A stretch of DNA of 64,000 bases, taken from contig NZ_JACHEM010000008.1 of NCBI RefSeq assembly GCF_014207445.1, forward strand, positions 62,001-126,000, given 5' to 3'. Both the position numbers and the translations under genes were made by a program. This DNA comes from Streptomyces candidus. Lineage in GTDB: Bacteria; Actinomycetota; Actinomycetes; Streptomycetales; Streptomycetaceae. Below are positions 24,857 to 33,172 of the stretch, in pieces. The notes below the pieces were generated by a model. That model worked only from the letters and a program-made list of their open reading frames with translations. It was not told where the DNA came from and ran no database searches. How positions within the stretch are numbered: the first letter of the stretch is position 1; the number at the start of each line of letters is the position of its first letter.

Positions 24857-25213
24857 GGACGGGCGCGCTCGGGGCAGTGCGGGCCGGGCGCGCGGGCTGC
24901 GGGCGCTCGGCTCTGACATCCCTATGCAGTTCCCAAGGAACAGGTCGTCGTCGCGACTTGCTCGCGAAAACGAAATCCGCGAGTGGAACAGAGTGTGGCA
25001 GGCGGGTCTGACAATCGGCGCCCGCCCGGCTGCCGCAAGGAGTTGAGTCAGCCGGAACGGCATCCTCCGGTCAGCCGGAACGGCATCCTCCGGTCGGCCC
25101 GAGCAGGGTCCCCCGGTCGGCCACTCGCGCCCCCTTGCCCCGGACAGTGCTCGAGGCCACCATGCGAAGCTCCGTACGGCTGGTGAGCGGACAGAAGAGG
25201 CGCGAGGGACTCC
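24857..25213. other. Intergenic region with tandem repeat
   Basis: These 357 bases hold no supported gene. The main content is a perfect 23-bp tandem repeat (25048-25093) followed by a related degenerate stretch to about 25120. Confidence 0.45.
25048..25093. repeat. Perfect 23-bp tandem duplication
   Basis: Two identical 23-base copies at 25048-25070 and 25071-25093, starting TCAGCCGGAACGG. CGGTCGGCC-type fragments follow. Confidence 0.9.
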
Positions 25214-26479
25214 ATGGGCGCGACGCGTGACACACAAGGGACGGACGAGGCGCACGGGACTTCCGTGGCCACGGAAAGCACTGCCGGGACGACCCGCCGG
25301 AGATTCACAGCCCTCGCAGGCGCGGGAGTCGCGGCGATGATCGCCCCCGGCTCCACCGCCGCAGCCGCCCAGCGCCCGGCCCATCGGTCCAGGGCCCGGC
25401 AGCCCGGAGCCCCGTCCGAGTCGGCGGCGCCGCGTCCCGCATTTCTCGGAACGTACACCTCTCGGCCGGGCGGCGGGGCGGGGCTCGGCCTCGCTTCGTA
25501 CCGGCCCGGCAGCGGGGAGATCACTGTGGCCGGAGTGCTCGAAGGGATCGCCAACCCCTCGTACCTCGCGCTCTCTCCGAGCCGTCGGATGCTGTACGCC
25601 GTCAACGAGCAGGCCGAAGGCGCAGTCACCGCCGTCCGGTTGCGCGCAGGCGGGCCGCCGAGGGTGCTGGGCAGTCGCAGCACGGGCGGAGCAGATCCGT
25701 GCCACCTCTCGGTGCACCCGGGCGAAAGGTTCCTGCTGAGCGCCAACTACACAGGCGGCAGCATCGCCGTGCACCCCATCGGGCGCGACGGCTCGCTCGG
25801 CGCGGCCACGGATGTCGTCCGGCACCAGGGGTCGGGGCCGGACCCGGAGCGGCAGGGGGCGCCGCACGCCCACATGGTGATCAGTGATCCGGCGGGGCGG
25901 TACGTCCTGGCCGTCGACCTCGGCACCGACTCCGTGCACACCTACTGGCTGGACGAGCGGAGGGGAATCCTCCGGGAGCGCGGAAGGGCCCCAACCCGTC
26001 CCGGTGCGGGACCGCGCCATTTGGCCTTCCACCCGTCGGGGGAGTATGCCTACCTGGTCAACGAATTGGACAACACGCTGGTGGTGTGCGGCTATCAGCC
26101 GGGTACCGGCACGCTGGAACCAGGGACTCCGCAGGCCACGCTGCCTCCGGGGGTCCGCCTCGGCGAGCGCAATTACCCCGCGAGCGTCCTCGTTTCGGCC
26201 GACGGGCGCTTCGTTTACGTGTCCAACCGCGGCCACGACAGCATCGCGGCCTTCGCCGTGCGGCGCGGTGGGGCTGGGCTCAGGCTGCTCGGCGTGACGC
26301 CGTCGGGTGGTGCGTACCCGCGGCACATCGCATTCGACCCGACCGGCACGCTGCTCTTCGCCGCCAACCAGAAGTCGGGATCCGTGTCGACCTTCCGCGT
26401 GGACTGCCGTACCGGTCGGCTCGCACGGGTGGAAGCGGCTCTGGCGGCCCCGTCCCCGATGTGTGTACTACCGCTCTGA
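25214..26479 (+). CDS. Secreted lactonase-family beta-propeller protein
   Basis: The 421-residue product has a twin-arginine signal (TTRRRFTALAGAG near residue 28) and a seven-bladed propeller of the 6-phosphogluconolactonase-like (lactonase) family: FLGTYTSRPG near 78, YLALSPSRRMLYAVNE, HPGERFLLSANYTGGSI, GPRHLAFHPSGEYAYLVNEL, and PRHIAFDPTGTLLFAANQ. The enzyme activity is not assured, since many members have unknown substrates. As a Tat substrate it should fold in the cytoplasm and act outside the cell. It is monocistronic. Confidence 0.88.
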   Translation: MGATRDTQGTDEAHGTSVATESTAGTTRRRFTALAGAGVAAMIAPGSTAAAAQRPAHRSRARQPGAPSESAAPRPAFLGTYTSRPGGGAGLGLASYRPGSGEITVAGVLEGIANPSYLALSPSRRMLYAVNEQAEGAVTAVRLRAGGPPRVLGSRSTGGADPCHLSVHPGERFLLSANYTGGSIAVHPIGRDGSLGAATDVVRHQGSGPDPERQGAPHAHMVISDPAGRYVLAVDLGTDSVHTYWLDERRGILRERGRAPTRPGAGPRHLAFHPSGEYAYLVNELDNTLVVCGYQPGTGTLEPGTPQATLPPGVRLGERNYPASVLVSADGRFVYVSNRGHDSIAAFAVRRGGAGLRLLGVTPSGGAYPRHIAFDPTGTLLFAANQKSGSVSTFRVDCRTGRLARVEAALAAPSPMCVLPL

Positions 26480-26559
26480 GCAGGGGATTTGAGTCGCTCG
26501 AAGTCGATTGTCAGTGGTCGGGTCTAGTCTTTTTCGTACGTCGATCCGTGAAGCTTTTC

Positions 26560-26601
26560 GCACGGAAAGCCGCACGGAAAGCCGCACGGAAAGCCGCACG
26601 G
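26560..26601. repeat. 12-bp tandem repeat, 3.5 copies
   Basis: The unit GCACGGAAAGCC is repeated at 26560-26571, 26572-26583 and 26584-26595, then GCACGG to 26601. It lies 75 bases past the 3-prime end of the tRNA gene, in the gap after the lactonase gene. Confidence 0.9.
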
Positions 26602-26676
26602 GCGCCGCACAGGAAGAGGAAGGGGCCGCACGGAGTTCGAGCAACCGCGTGGAAGGCGGGAAAGGAAGGAGGCAAG

Positions 26677-26748
26677 AGGCCGTGATCGGAATCGAACCGA
26701 CGTAACTCGCTTTGCAGGCGAGGCCCTGAACCACTCGGGTACACGGCC
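26677..26748 (-). tRNA. tRNA-Cys (GCA)
   Basis: The 72-base cloverleaf folds completely. The acceptor GGCCGTG pairs with CACGGCC, with U as discriminator base as expected for tRNA-Cys. It has a D arm with GTGG, an anticodon stem CTCGC/GCGAG around the loop CTGCAAA (anticodon GCA), a 4-base variable loop, and a T arm with TTCGATT. No CCA is encoded. The strong anticodon stem and intact T loop suggest a functional gene. Confidence 0.93.
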
Positions 26749-26755
26749 GTGTACC
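26738..26755. other. 18-bp palindrome across the tRNA 5-prime end
   Basis: GGTACACGGCCGTGTACC is a perfect palindrome overlapping the first eleven bases of the tRNA and seven bases of leader. It could affect tRNA 5-prime processing or simply mirror the acceptor stem by chance. Confidence 0.5.
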
Positions 26756-26874
26756 TGTCCGGTCTTTGACAACTCCAGAAACGGTAGAACGAAAGGGAAG
26801 ACCCCCTCAAGGCTCCCGGGGGCCCCGCCACACGACTGCCATGCCCCGTTAACAGAGCGCCGGTACGGAGAACC

Positions 26875-27738
26875 TCACAGCGCTCCGAGGAACGAGGTGA
26901 CCGACGCCCGGAAGAGGTCGGGGTCGTCGACCCACGGGTAGTGGCCCACTCCGGAAAGTCGCCGCCATTCGCCCCGGGGGAAGGAGTCGGCGACCGTCTG
27001 CCCCACACGCACACCTGTGATCGTGTCCAGTTCACCCGTCACCACGAGGACCGGACAGAGCACCTCTCGCAGGTTGTCGAGGACGGACAGCCGGGCCAGG
27101 TCGTCGACGCCCTGCGGAAATCCCGCTCGTGGAACCGGGTTGTTCTGGCTGTGTTTCTTCGCCGCATGGCTGCGCTGCGGGGCGTCCCATCGGGCGTAGG
27201 CCATCGGTGCGGCCTGCGCCAGCAGGGTCCGAACCTCCTCCGGCTCCGAGGCCGTGGCCAGGCGTCGCACGGCTGCCGCGGCGTCCGGCCACCACGGTTC
27301 GCTGCTGCGCGACTCGAAGATCTCCCGCGCGTCGTCCGGGAGCTCTCCCTGCGCACGCTGGATGCGGCCCTCCGGACAGACGAGAACGAGGTGGCTCAGC
27401 CGCTCGGGGTACGAGGCCGCGTACACCTGGGCCGTGGCGGATGCCGCTCCGTGGGCGAGAAGGGCGAACCGGTCCAGACAGAGGTGGGCACGCAGCGTTT
27501 CCAGGTCCTGGGCCAGGGCGGGAAACGCATACCGGTCGGGGTCGTCGGACGGCGGCGAGTTGCCGGTTCCCCGCGCGTCGGGGATCACCAGGCGGTACGA
27601 GCGGTCGAGGCCCCCCAGCCCGCCGAGGTAGGCGGCATCCCGGCCGGGGCCGCCGGCCAGGCAGATCAGCGGGCTGCTGGCGGGGCCCAGCAACCGGAAG
27701 GAGAGGGCGGCGTCGTCGTACGAGCGGTAGTGAGGCAT
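26875..27738 (-). CDS. Alpha/beta-hydrolase-fold protein lacking the nucleophile
   Basis: The 287-residue protein has the alpha/beta hydrolase plan: CLAGGPG oxyanion strand (about 26-32), DARGTGNS (54-61), a nucleophile elbow, GELDTITG with the acid (about 232-239) and GVGHYPW with the His. The elbow reads LLAHGAASA (93-101) where relatives have GHSxG, so Gly97 replaces the catalytic Ser. Ser100 lies three residues on and is not at the normal position. It may be a pseudoenzyme or use another chemistry. The start MPHYRSYDD fits the family; 14 more codons are open upstream. Confidence 0.8.
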   Translation of the reverse strand: MPHYRSYDDAALSFRLLGPASSPLICLAGGPGRDAAYLGGLGGLDRSYRLVIPDARGTGNSPPSDDPDRYAFPALAQDLETLRAHLCLDRFALLAHGAASATAQVYAASYPERLSHLVLVCPEGRIQRAQGELPDDAREIFESRSSEPWWPDAAAAVRRLATASEPEEVRTLLAQAAPMAYARWDAPQRSHAAKKHSQNNPVPRAGFPQGVDDLARLSVLDNLREVLCPVLVVTGELDTITGVRVGQTVADSFPRGEWRRLSGVGHYPWVDDPDLFRASVTSFLGAL

Positions 27739-27866
27739 GGCTGTACGCCTGCCCCGAACAGGCCGGGGCACCGGTTGCACCCTGCACGGGGCGTACGACC
27801 AAGGACGGAGGCCGGGCCCGTCGAGAGACAGGGTTCAACACGAGAAACGCCCCTTACTCTGAGGGC

Positions 27867-29438
27867 ATGACCGCCCTGGAGCCCCGCGAGCCCGATGCCG
27901 CCGCGCCCGACAACCCCGTCCCCCCTTCGCCGAAGGGCTGCACTGCGGCGTTGGACGGTTCAGGTGCCCCGGTCTCCTCGGCGTCGCACGCTTCCGAGGC
28001 TGCCCCGGAGTCCATGGCCGCTGCGGAACCGGGGGAGGCCCAGCCCGCCCGGGAGGGTGTGCTGGGCAGGACGCACCGGGCCCTGAGTATCGGCATCGTC
28101 TCGGTCGTCCTGCTGATCGCCTTCGAGGCCACGGCCGTAGGCACGGCGATGCCGGTCGCCGCACGCGAGCTGCACGGAATCCCGCTCTACGCCTTCGCCT
28201 TCTCGGCGTACTTCACCACCAGCCTCTTCGCGATGGTGCTGTCCGGTCAGTGGGCCGACCGGCGGGGCCCTCTCGCCCCCCTCACCGCCGGCATCGTGGC
28301 CTTTGCCGCCGGTCTGGTGCTCTCGGGCACGGCGAGCACGATGCTGCTGTTCATCCTCGGCAGGGCCGTCCAGGGGCTCGGCGGGGGACTGGTGATCGTC
28401 GCGCTCTACGTGGTGATCAGCCGGGCGTACTCGGAACAGAACCGGCCGGCGATTCTGGCCGCGTTCGCCGCGAGCTGGGTGGTCCCGTCGGTGGTGGGGC
28501 CGCTTGCCTCCGGGGCCATCACCGAGAACCTGGGCTGGCGTTGGGTGTTCGTCGGCATCCCGGTCCTGGTGGTCTTCCCGCTGGCGCTCGCCCTGCCGGC
28601 GATCCGGCGGATGGCGTCCGGCCCGGCAGACCCGGACGCGCCGATACCCCCTTTCGACCGAAGGCGGATCCGTCTGGCCCTGGCGATCTCCCTGGGCGCC
28701 GGACTCCTCCAGTACGCGGGCCAGGACCTGCGCTGGCTGTCCCTGCTGCCCGCGGTGGCGGGAGGGGCGCTGCTGGTGCCGGCGGTGCTCGGGCTGCTGC
28801 CCAGGGGGACGTACCGGGCGGCGCGGGGGCTGCCGTCGGTGGTGCTGCTGCGGGGCGTGGCGGCCGGGTCGTTCATCGCGGCGGAGTCGTTCGTACCGCT
28901 GATGCTCGTCACCGAGCGTGGGTTGTCGCCGACGATGGCGGGACTCTCCCTCGCGGTCGGCGGAGGCACATGGGCGTTCGGGTCGTTCGTGCAGTCGAGG
29001 CCCCGCATGGAGCCCTACCGGGAGCGCCTTGTCTCCTTCGGCATGGTGCTGGTCGCGGCGGCCATCGCGGCGGTGCCGACCGTGCTGCTGCCGTCGGTAC
29101 CGGTATGGGTGGTGGGCGTCGCGTGGGGCTTCGGATGCTTCGGGATGGGCATGGTCATCGCGTCGACCAGCGTCATGCTGCTGAAGCTCTCCGCCCCGGA
29201 GGAAGCGGGCAACAATTCCGCTGCCCTCCAGATCTCCGACGGCCTCTCCAACGTGATGCTGCTGGCGATCGGCGGCGCGGTCTTCGCGGCCCTCGGGGGC
29301 GGTTCGGTCGCCGCGCACTCCACGGTCGCGGGGGCAGGCGGCGGCTCCCACTCGGCGGCGTTCGCAGCGGTGTTCCTGCCGATGGCGTGCGTGGCGCTGG
29401 CGGGGGCCTGGGTGGCCACGCGGCTGCGCGAGCGGTGA
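27867..29438 (+). CDS. MFS transporter (drug-efflux type)
   Basis: A 523-residue membrane transporter with a disordered 70-residue N-terminus and at least twelve helices starting about residue 75. The MFS motif A (GQWADRRGPLAP, about 128-140) and a GRAVQGLGGG motif in helix 4 (about 165-175) place it with the DHA2-like drug:H+ antiporters. The substrate is unknown. GAGGG precedes the ATG, and TTACTCT just upstream is a possible -10. A hairpin terminator follows. Confidence 0.88.
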   Translation: MTALEPREPDAAAPDNPVPPSPKGCTAALDGSGAPVSSASHASEAAPESMAAAEPGEAQPAREGVLGRTHRALSIGIVSVVLLIAFEATAVGTAMPVAARELHGIPLYAFAFSAYFTTSLFAMVLSGQWADRRGPLAPLTAGIVAFAAGLVLSGTASTMLLFILGRAVQGLGGGLVIVALYVVISRAYSEQNRPAILAAFAASWVVPSVVGPLASGAITENLGWRWVFVGIPVLVVFPLALALPAIRRMASGPADPDAPIPPFDRRRIRLALAISLGAGLLQYAGQDLRWLSLLPAVAGGALLVPAVLGLLPRGTYRAARGLPSVVLLRGVAAGSFIAAESFVPLMLVTERGLSPTMAGLSLAVGGGTWAFGSFVQSRPRMEPYRERLVSFGMVLVAAAIAAVPTVLLPSVPVWVVGVAWGFGCFGMGMVIASTSVMLLKLSAPEEAGNNSAALQISDGLSNVMLLAIGGAVFAALGGGSVAAHSTVAGAGGGSHSAAFAAVFLPMACVALAGAWVATRLRER

Positions 29439-29457
29439 GACGAACGGCACCGGGCCG

Positions 29458-29476
29458 GGCACCGGCTGCCGGTGCC
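29458..29476 (+). terminator. Hairpin after the MFS gene
   Basis: The 8-bp stem GGCACCGG/CCGGTGCC around a CTG loop lies 20 bases past the stop codon. Confidence 0.6.
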
Positions 29477-29645
29477 GACCGGGCGACTGTGAGCTGGGTC
29501 CCAACCGGGGCCCGACCGGACGTGCTCGGCCCGCGTTACGGGCGGGGCGCCGGTAAGGTGGCCCGGTTGTCCTACAGACCTCGGCCGGAGTCCCCGGCCG
29601 GCCCTGTCGGCGACTGCCACGTACCCGACGCTGCGACCGGAGACC

Positions 29646-31427
29646 GTGACTACCACCACCTCCCACCACCTCTCACCCGCCTTCCCCGGCCGTGCCCCCT
29701 GGGGCACCGCCAACAAGCTGCGAGCCTGGCAGCAGGGGGCGCTGGAGAAGTACATCCAGGACCAGCCGCGCGATTTCCTCGCGGTGGCGACGCCAGGCGC
29801 GGGCAAGACGACCTTCGCGCTGACGCTCGCCTCGTGGCTGCTGCACCACCACGTGGTCCAGCAGGTCACGGTGGTCGCGCCGACCGAGCACCTGAAGAAA
29901 CAGTGGGCGGAGGCCGCTGCCCGGATAGGGATCAAGCTCGACCCGGAGTACAGCGCAGGGCCGCTGAGCAAGGAGTACCAGGGCGTCGCGGTGACGTACG
30001 CCGGTGTGGGCGTGCGCCCGATGCTGCACCGCAACCGGTGCGAACAGCGCAAGACGCTGGTGATCCTCGACGAGATCCACCACGCCGGTGACTCGAAGTC
30101 GTGGGGCGAGGCCTGCCAGGAGGCCTTCGATCCGGCGACGCGCCGCCTCGCGCTGACCGGCACGCCCTTCCGGTCCGACACGAACCCGATCCCCTTCGTG
30201 CAGTACGAGGAGGGGAACGACGGGATCCGGCGTTCGTCCGCCGACTACACCTACGGATACGGCAACGCCCTGGCCGACGGGGTCGTCCGGCCGGTGATCT
30301 TCCTCAGCTACAGCGGCAACATGCGGTGGCGCACCAAGGCGGGCGACGAGATCGCCGCCCGGCTCGGTGAGCCGATGACCAAGGACGCGATCGGTCAGGC
30401 GTGGCGGACCGCCCTGGCGCCGACCGGCGAGTGGATTCCGAATGTGCTGGCGGCCGCCGACAAGCGGCTGACCGAGGTTCGGAAGGGTATTCCGGACGCC
30501 GGCGGGCTGGTGATCGCCACCGATCAGGACTCGGCCCGCGAATACGCCAAGATCCTGAAGAAGGTCACCGGGCAGAAGGCGACCGTCGTCCTCTCCGACG
30601 AGAAGGCGGCATCGAAGAGGATCGACCAGTTCGCGGCGGACAGCTCCCGCTGGATGGTGGCGGTCCGAATGGTGTCGGAGGGTGTCGATGTGCCCCGGCT
30701 CGCGGTCGGGGTGTATGCGACCACGATCTCGACGCCGCTGTTCTTCGCACAGGCCGTCGGGCGCTTCGTACGGTCGCGGCGGCGGGGCGAGACGGCATCG
30801 GTGTTCGTGCCCACGATCCCGATGCTGCTCGATTTCGCGAACGAGATGGAGGTCGAACGGGACCACGTGCTCGACAAGCCGAAGAAGGGCGGCGAGGACG
30901 AGAACCCGTTCTCCGAGGAGGACAAGCTCCTCGCGGACGCGGAGCGGCTGGAGGACGAGGAGACCGAGGACCAGTTGCCGTTCGAGGCGCTGGAGTCCGA
31001 CGCCGTCTTCGACCGGGTGCTGTACGACGGCGCCGAGTTCGGGATGCAGGCGCACCCGGGAAGCGAGGAGGAGCAGGACTACCTGGGGATTCCCGGACTC
31101 CTTGAGCCCGACCAGGTGCAGTTGCTCCTCCAGAAGCGGCAGACCCGGCAGATCGCGCACAGTCGCCAGAAGCCCGCCTCCGAGGCGGACCTGCTGGAGA
31201 AGGCCGCGGAGGCCCGGCCGGTCGTCACGCACAAACAGCTGCTGGAGCTGCGCAAGTCGCTGAACACGATGGTCGGCGCGTACGTCCACCAGAGCGGGAA
31301 GCCGCACGGCGTCATCCACACCGAGCTGCGTCGCGTCTGCGGCGGACCTCCCAGCGCGGAGGCGACGGCCGGGCAGCTCAAGGAGCGGATCAAAAAGGTG
31401 CAGGAGTGGGCCACCCGGATGCGGTGA
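29646..31427 (+). CDS. DEAD/DEAH-box superfamily 2 helicase
   Basis: A 593-residue SF2 ATPase. The Q-motif-like RAWQQ precedes Walker A (ATPGAGKTT, about 48-56); the DEIHH box (about 142-146), TGTP, and in domain two SEGVDVPRLAVGVYA and QAVGRFVRS (motif VI) follow. The C-terminal 200 residues are charged and poorly conserved. It resembles type III restriction or XPB-like helicase domains, but no methylase or nuclease is adjacent, so it is a stand-alone conserved Streptomyces helicase of unknown role. The GTG start follows a GGAGACC ribosome site. Confidence 0.88.
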   Translation: MTTTTSHHLSPAFPGRAPWGTANKLRAWQQGALEKYIQDQPRDFLAVATPGAGKTTFALTLASWLLHHHVVQQVTVVAPTEHLKKQWAEAAARIGIKLDPEYSAGPLSKEYQGVAVTYAGVGVRPMLHRNRCEQRKTLVILDEIHHAGDSKSWGEACQEAFDPATRRLALTGTPFRSDTNPIPFVQYEEGNDGIRRSSADYTYGYGNALADGVVRPVIFLSYSGNMRWRTKAGDEIAARLGEPMTKDAIGQAWRTALAPTGEWIPNVLAAADKRLTEVRKGIPDAGGLVIATDQDSAREYAKILKKVTGQKATVVLSDEKAASKRIDQFAADSSRWMVAVRMVSEGVDVPRLAVGVYATTISTPLFFAQAVGRFVRSRRRGETASVFVPTIPMLLDFANEMEVERDHVLDKPKKGGEDENPFSEEDKLLADAERLEDEETEDQLPFEALESDAVFDRVLYDGAEFGMQAHPGSEEEQDYLGIPGLLEPDQVQLLLQKRQTRQIAHSRQKPASEADLLEKAAEARPVVTHKQLLELRKSLNTMVGAYVHQSGKPHGVIHTELRRVCGGPPSAEATAGQLKERIKKVQEWATRMR

Positions 31428-31447
31428 GCGCACGGCGGTGAAGGGGC

Positions 31448-31473
31448 GCCCGGGGCCGAGGGTGGCCCCGGGC
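31448..31473 (+). terminator. 10-bp hairpin after the helicase
   Basis: A perfect stem (31448-31457 with 31464-31473) with loop GAGGGT, followed by AGGGAAAAA. Confidence 0.75.
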
Positions 31474-32252
31474 AGGGAAAAACAGTCGGGGCCGGCCGGT
31501 GGGGGAGCCGGCGGGCCGGCGGGCGGGGGCGGTCGGTCGGCGAGAGGGTGCGAGGAGGGGCAGCCCCGGGGCGCGGCACCGCTCGGCAGTGGGTCGCCCG
31601 GGTTGCCCGGATCGCCCGGGTCGCCGGCCGAGACCCGGGGGACCCGCGAACCGCACCTCCGTCCCACCGCTCGCTCAGCTTTACGGTTCCTCTGCCCCTC
31701 TGCCCCTCCGGCGCGCGCAACCGCCTTGCCCCCTTCGGGGGCCACCGCCCTGCCCCTACCGGCGCACGCAGCCGCTCGGCCCCGTCCGGCGCCCGCCGCC
31801 CACTTGCCTCCTTCGGCTCCCGCCGCCTCCCTGAGGCGGGTTGTGCGCCAGGAAGGGAACGTGTGCGGCAGGACGGAAACGGGTCCGCAGCCGGGAGCCC
31901 AGGTGAAGGCGGGCTTCCACGATCGACTGTCGTCGTCAGGACGGCAGCGAGGGCCGGGGTGCGGGCATATGCCCAGAAGTTTTGTCCCGTCGTGATCCGA
32001 GCCCCGACGCAGGGGGCGGGCGGCTGCGGAAGGAACAACTTCTCGTCTGCGCCCGGATTCTGGACGAGGTCTTCCGCTGAGCGGAGTGGATCGCTACCTT
32101 TCCGGCAACGCATACGCCCCGTGGCAGCGTCGCCTCGGAGCGCAGCCGGTGCCAGGACCCGCCGGCGGCCTCTGCGCGCGTCACCGACGGAACCGGTGAC
32201 GTGCACGATGCGCAGGAGGACCGCCGGCACTCACCACCAAGGAGTGGGCGTC
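31474..32252. other. Long intergenic region upstream of the IclR gene
   Basis: About 780 bases with only low-quality open frames on both strands. It holds five degenerate 27/24-bp repeats at 31698-31826 and, nearer the IclR gene, a more balanced-composition segment (about 31960-32110) likely to contain the promoter. A CATATG near 31966 and the AAGTTTTG run stand out as low-GC. Confidence 0.4.
31698..31826. repeat. Five degenerate 27/24-bp tandem repeats
   Basis: Units at 31698-31724, 31725-31748, 31749-31775, 31776-31799 and 31800-31826 alternate 27 and 24 bases. Each has a CTTGCCCC-like start, a TCCGGCG or TTCGGGG centre and a CCGC end. Confidence 0.65.
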
Positions 32253-32894
32253 GTGACCGCGGAGACTTCCCAGACGCTCGACAGAGGACTGCGCGTCCTC
32301 AAGCTGCTCGCCGATACCGACCACGGCCTCACCGTCACCGAACTGTCCAACAAGCTCGGCGTCAACAGGACGGTGGTGTACCGGCTGCTCGCCACGCTCG
32401 AACAGCACGCCCTTGTCCGCCGGGACCTCGGAGGTCGTGCCCGGGTCGGGCTCGGGGTGCTGCGCCTGGGGCGCCAGGTTCACCCCCTGGTGCGGGAGGC
32501 CGCGCTGCCCGCCCTCCGTTCCCTTGCCGAGGACATAGGGGCCACGGCGCACCTCACGCTTGTCGACGGGGCCGAAGCCCTCGCTGTCGCGGTGGTGGAG
32601 CCGACCTGGACGGACTACCACGTGGCGTATCGGGCGGGGTTCCGTCACCCGCTCGACCGTGGCGCCGCGGGCCGGGCGATCCTCGCCGCGCGGCAGAGCG
32701 TGCTGGCCGAGCCCGGGTACACCCTCACCCACGGTGAGCTGGAGGCCGGGGCGAGCGGGGCCGCCGCACCGCTGATAGGGGTGACCGGGGTGGAGGGCAG
32801 CGTGGGGGTCGTCATGTTGTCCGACTCGGTTCCCGAGCGGGTGGGGCAGCGGGTCGTCGACGCGGCCCGCGAGGTCGCCGACGCGCTGCGGTAG
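32253..32894 (+). CDS. IclR family transcriptional regulator
   Basis: The 213-residue product has an N-terminal winged helix (about 5-65; LTVTELSNKLGVNRTVVYRLLATLEQHALV) and an IclR effector domain that is shorter than usual (about 75-210, against about 170 residues in typical members). The start is the GTG after AAGGAGTG; an ATG 15 codons upstream is an alternative. The target is not evident: the neighbours are a helicase and a protease. Its last five codons are echoed in a repeat array just downstream. Confidence 0.85.
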   Translation: MTAETSQTLDRGLRVLKLLADTDHGLTVTELSNKLGVNRTVVYRLLATLEQHALVRRDLGGRARVGLGVLRLGRQVHPLVREAALPALRSLAEDIGATAHLTLVDGAEALAVAVVEPTWTDYHVAYRAGFRHPLDRGAAGRAILAARQSVLAEPGYTLTHGELEAGASGAAAPLIGVTGVEGSVGVVMLSDSVPERVGQRVVDAAREVADALR

Positions 32895-33020
32895 CCGCAG
32901 CGCTCCGGTAGCCGACGCTCCGGTAGCCAGGGCGGCCGGCGTTCTGAAGGGGTGGAGGCGGCTGGGGTGCCAGGGCGCTGCGGTGGTCGACGCGCTCCGG
33001 TAGTCGACGCGCTGGGGTAG
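32879..33020. repeat. 17-bp repeats of the IclR gene 3-prime end
   Basis: Units resembling CGACGCGCTGCGGTAG, the gene's own terminus, occur at 32879-32894, 32896-32911, 32913-32926, 32973-32986, 32988-33003 and 33005-33020. They form two clusters of three with 17-bp spacing, and most keep the TAG. Confidence 0.85.
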
Positions 33021-33160
33021 CCGAAGGGCTCCGGATCTGTGCGGACGGAGCTGGGGCGCGGGAGCTGTTCCGAGCGTCCGGGAGGGTGGTGCTCGTGCTC
33101 GGCCGGGGCGGCCCGGACAGGTCCGGCTGTGGCAGGGGCCGGGTCTGTGGAGGGGGCCGT

Positions 33161-33166
33161 TAGATT
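33161..33166 (+). promoter_or_regulatory. Possible -10 box for a leaderless mRNA
   Basis: TAGATT lies six bases before the GTG of the Lon-like protease gene. That spacing and the lack of a ribosome site suggest the transcript starts at or next to the GTG. Confidence 0.4.
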
Positions 33167-33172
33167 GGGGGC

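Noticed and set aside
26677..26748. tRNA-Cys as integration site of a mobile element
   Set aside because: No integrase, excisionase, plasmid-type gene or second copy of the tRNA end is visible within the window.
27960..29669. 569-codon minus-strand frame opposite the MFS transporter
   Set aside because: Arg/His/Gly-rich composition typical of an antisense shadow frame.
31438..31995. Plus-strand frame in the gap before the IclR gene
   Set aside because: Low-complexity translation, poor codon pattern, no ribosome site; the repeats alone keep it open.
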